In this document: positions 11,173-64,000 of the stretch, one piece after another
How the letters are laid out: each line of letters opens with the position of its first letter
Position numbering within the stretch: the first letter of the stretch is position 1
Assembly (NCBI RefSeq): GCF_026151205.1
Contig: NC_087076.1
Span: 17,719,419-17,783,418 of the forward strand
DNA length: 64,000 nt
Source: Bolinopsis microptera
Taxonomy: Eukaryota > Ctenophora > Tentaculata > Lobata > Bolinopsidae
Direction of reading: 5' to 3'
Made by a program: the position numbers and the translations under genes
The notes under the pieces: model-generated
The model's database searches: none
Seen by the model: the letters and a program-made list of their open reading frames with translations, nothing else
What the model was told of the DNA's origin: nothing

Positions 11173-11254
11173 TCTTACTGAGCCGCGCTCAGCCTGTCAT
11201 TCCGCCTAATCTCTATTATGTTTATAAACATGATAGCCGGAGGTCCCCAGGTAA
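11173..11254 (+). repeat. Second copy of the CAGCCTGTCATTCCGCC repeat
   Basis: Same order of blocks as at 7950-8045: TTACTGAGCCGCGCTCAGCC, CATTCCGCC, AATCTCTATTATG, AACATGATAGCC, GAGGTCCCCAGGTAAG. It is slightly shorter because a TA run is missing. Confidence 0.7.
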
Positions 11255-12146
11255 GTCCATTCGTAATGCAAATGGACTGACCCAGCCGTGCAGTCGTGCG
11301 CTTGCCCCACGCTGTGCACAGGAGGGGCGAGGGCCAAAGTGCAAAGAAACTACTGCTAACTGCTCTCCTGTGTGTGGGGCGTGGGCCTTGTATGCTACGC
11401 CATAGGCATAAATGTGCGGCCATATCGATTATTGTTGTATCACGTCGTGCGACCCCCACTGTCGTTTCACTAGTATCGTGGCCACGATACAGCCGCGCGG
11501 CAGCTCTACAACGTATGACAACAAGGTTCATGTAACTATGTAAAACTGTTTTGGTTGCAAAACCATGAAAACCAAAGTAACGTGATAATTATAAGGCGAG
11601 CGAATTAGTAAAAGCCGCCGTCGATATTTTGATATTTGGCCTTGTACATCAAAGACTAAAGGCCGGAGTGCCAGCTAGGTATGAGGTAACTGTTTCCAAA
11701 GTAAGCATGATAATGCGCATCACAGCGGCGACGACCTTCAACCACATACAAACAAATTTGCGTTGACAATAATTATAGCAGTTTTTTTCTCCACAACTCT
11801 CAGGCGTGATTCGAAACATATATTTTTTAGCCATACCACTTTCATATGATTTAATATATGTATAATTTATAAATTTAGTAATTTGTAAGAAAAACAACTT
11901 TTAAACTGACGTAATATCTGATTTTGCTTCAATCAAAAACAGTCAAAAAATTTCCATAAAAGCGTCCCCACAGTTAGGTTTGTAAAAAGCTAGTATATAA
12001 TTTAACAATAGAAAACAGTTTCCCTATACCATTAATATCAAAACAAACAGTCATCCAAGTCAATACACAAAGTTCAACACTGACAAATCTTCACTCATAA
12101 AGCAACACACAGTCAAATTACATACATTTTTCCAGCTTAAGCATCG

Positions 12147-12152
12147 TTTATT
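12147..12152 (-). promoter_or_regulatory. Candidate ACC polyadenylation signal
   Basis: AATAAA on the minus strand about 245 nt beyond the ACC stop codon. In AT-rich DNA this hexamer is common, so support is position only. Confidence 0.3.
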
Positions 12153-12396
12153 CCTGACGAACACGAGGCATCAACAGCTCGAAAGAATAGGTGGTTGAAA
12201 AACCTTAATAGGTGGTCGAACAACCTTAATCGTAAACTTCTGAAAATATTTACACGACAGATCAACAATAACTTATACTTAAAGACGTAAAATCACAACT
12301 CAGTTAGCTGTAATATTATCGATATCTGACTGACGGTTTAACAGTAAACTGGATAAATAATTAACAATTATCAGGGTCAAATAGTCTGTGAACAGT

Positions 12397-64000
<51,604 letters not shown>

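Noticed and set aside
11175-11535. Overlapping 118- and 79-codon frames on opposite strands
   Set aside because: They span a dispersed repeat (CAGCCTGTCATTCCGCC) and a GC-richer patch, with no protein-like pattern.
12150-12190. Hammerhead-like CTGACGA ... GAAA
   Set aside because: The helix II closing pair is A-C and no stem I/III partners are visible; likely chance.

Overview
The window is eukaryotic: genes are split by GT–AG introns, there are no operons, and intergenic and intronic DNA is AT-rich and crowded with mobile elements. The main protein-coding gene is a metazoan-type acetyl-CoA carboxylase. Together with a rhodopsin-class receptor, LINE elements and palindromic MITEs this suggests an invertebrate animal, perhaps a cnidarian; the phylum is an inference.

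Acetyl-CoA carboxylase (ACC) lies on the minus strand and fills most of the window (64000 down to 12397). I could place 30 coding exons with matching splice phases at all but one junction. They run from inside the biotin carboxylase domain (cut by the right edge), through the biotin carrier domain (60708-60927) and the central domain (60342 to about 20724), to the carboxyltransferase domain (20396 to 13733) and a stop codon at 12397. Left of it a second minus-strand gene (2431 down to the left edge) has at least five phase-compatible exons. I do not recognise it; its last visible exon may hold the start of a homeodomain. A two-exon G-protein-coupled receptor (57895-59240, plus strand) is nested in an ACC intron.

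The introns hold an unusual set of mobile elements, several with visible target-site duplications (TSDs). (1) A 2.9-kb foldback at 13902-16773 carries a (TCAGGG)n array and a captured LINE ORF1 fragment; its TSD duplicates the splice-acceptor AG of an ACC exon. (2) A 6.9-kb palindrome at 21903-28828 has a 7-bp TSD, arms of about 2 kb and a core made of four smaller palindromes joined by 11-bp repeats. (3) A 1.65-kb element at 33126-34778 has TA TSDs and eight internal or terminal copies of one motif. (4) A full-coding LINE lies at about 35480-41415. Its ORF2 has PHD-like, endonuclease and reverse transcriptase domains. Its ORF1 joins a PHD finger, a complete AlkB-type dioxygenase and an SGNH hydrolase, and the two ORFs overlap by ATGA. 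(5) A 3.5-kb satellite-carrying element (46566-50083) is inserted in a small MITE (46550-50266). (6) A 3.8-kb palindrome lies at 51492-55283. Smaller hAT-, Tigger- and Harbinger-like MITEs, truncated LINEs, a 0.5-kb GA microsatellite and three long G runs are also present.

The strongest candidates for something undescribed are the AlkB/SGNH-bearing LINE, the family of giant palindromes without coding capacity, and a conserved stem-forming motif shared by the 6.9-kb palindrome and the repeat-rich 7-11.5 kb region.
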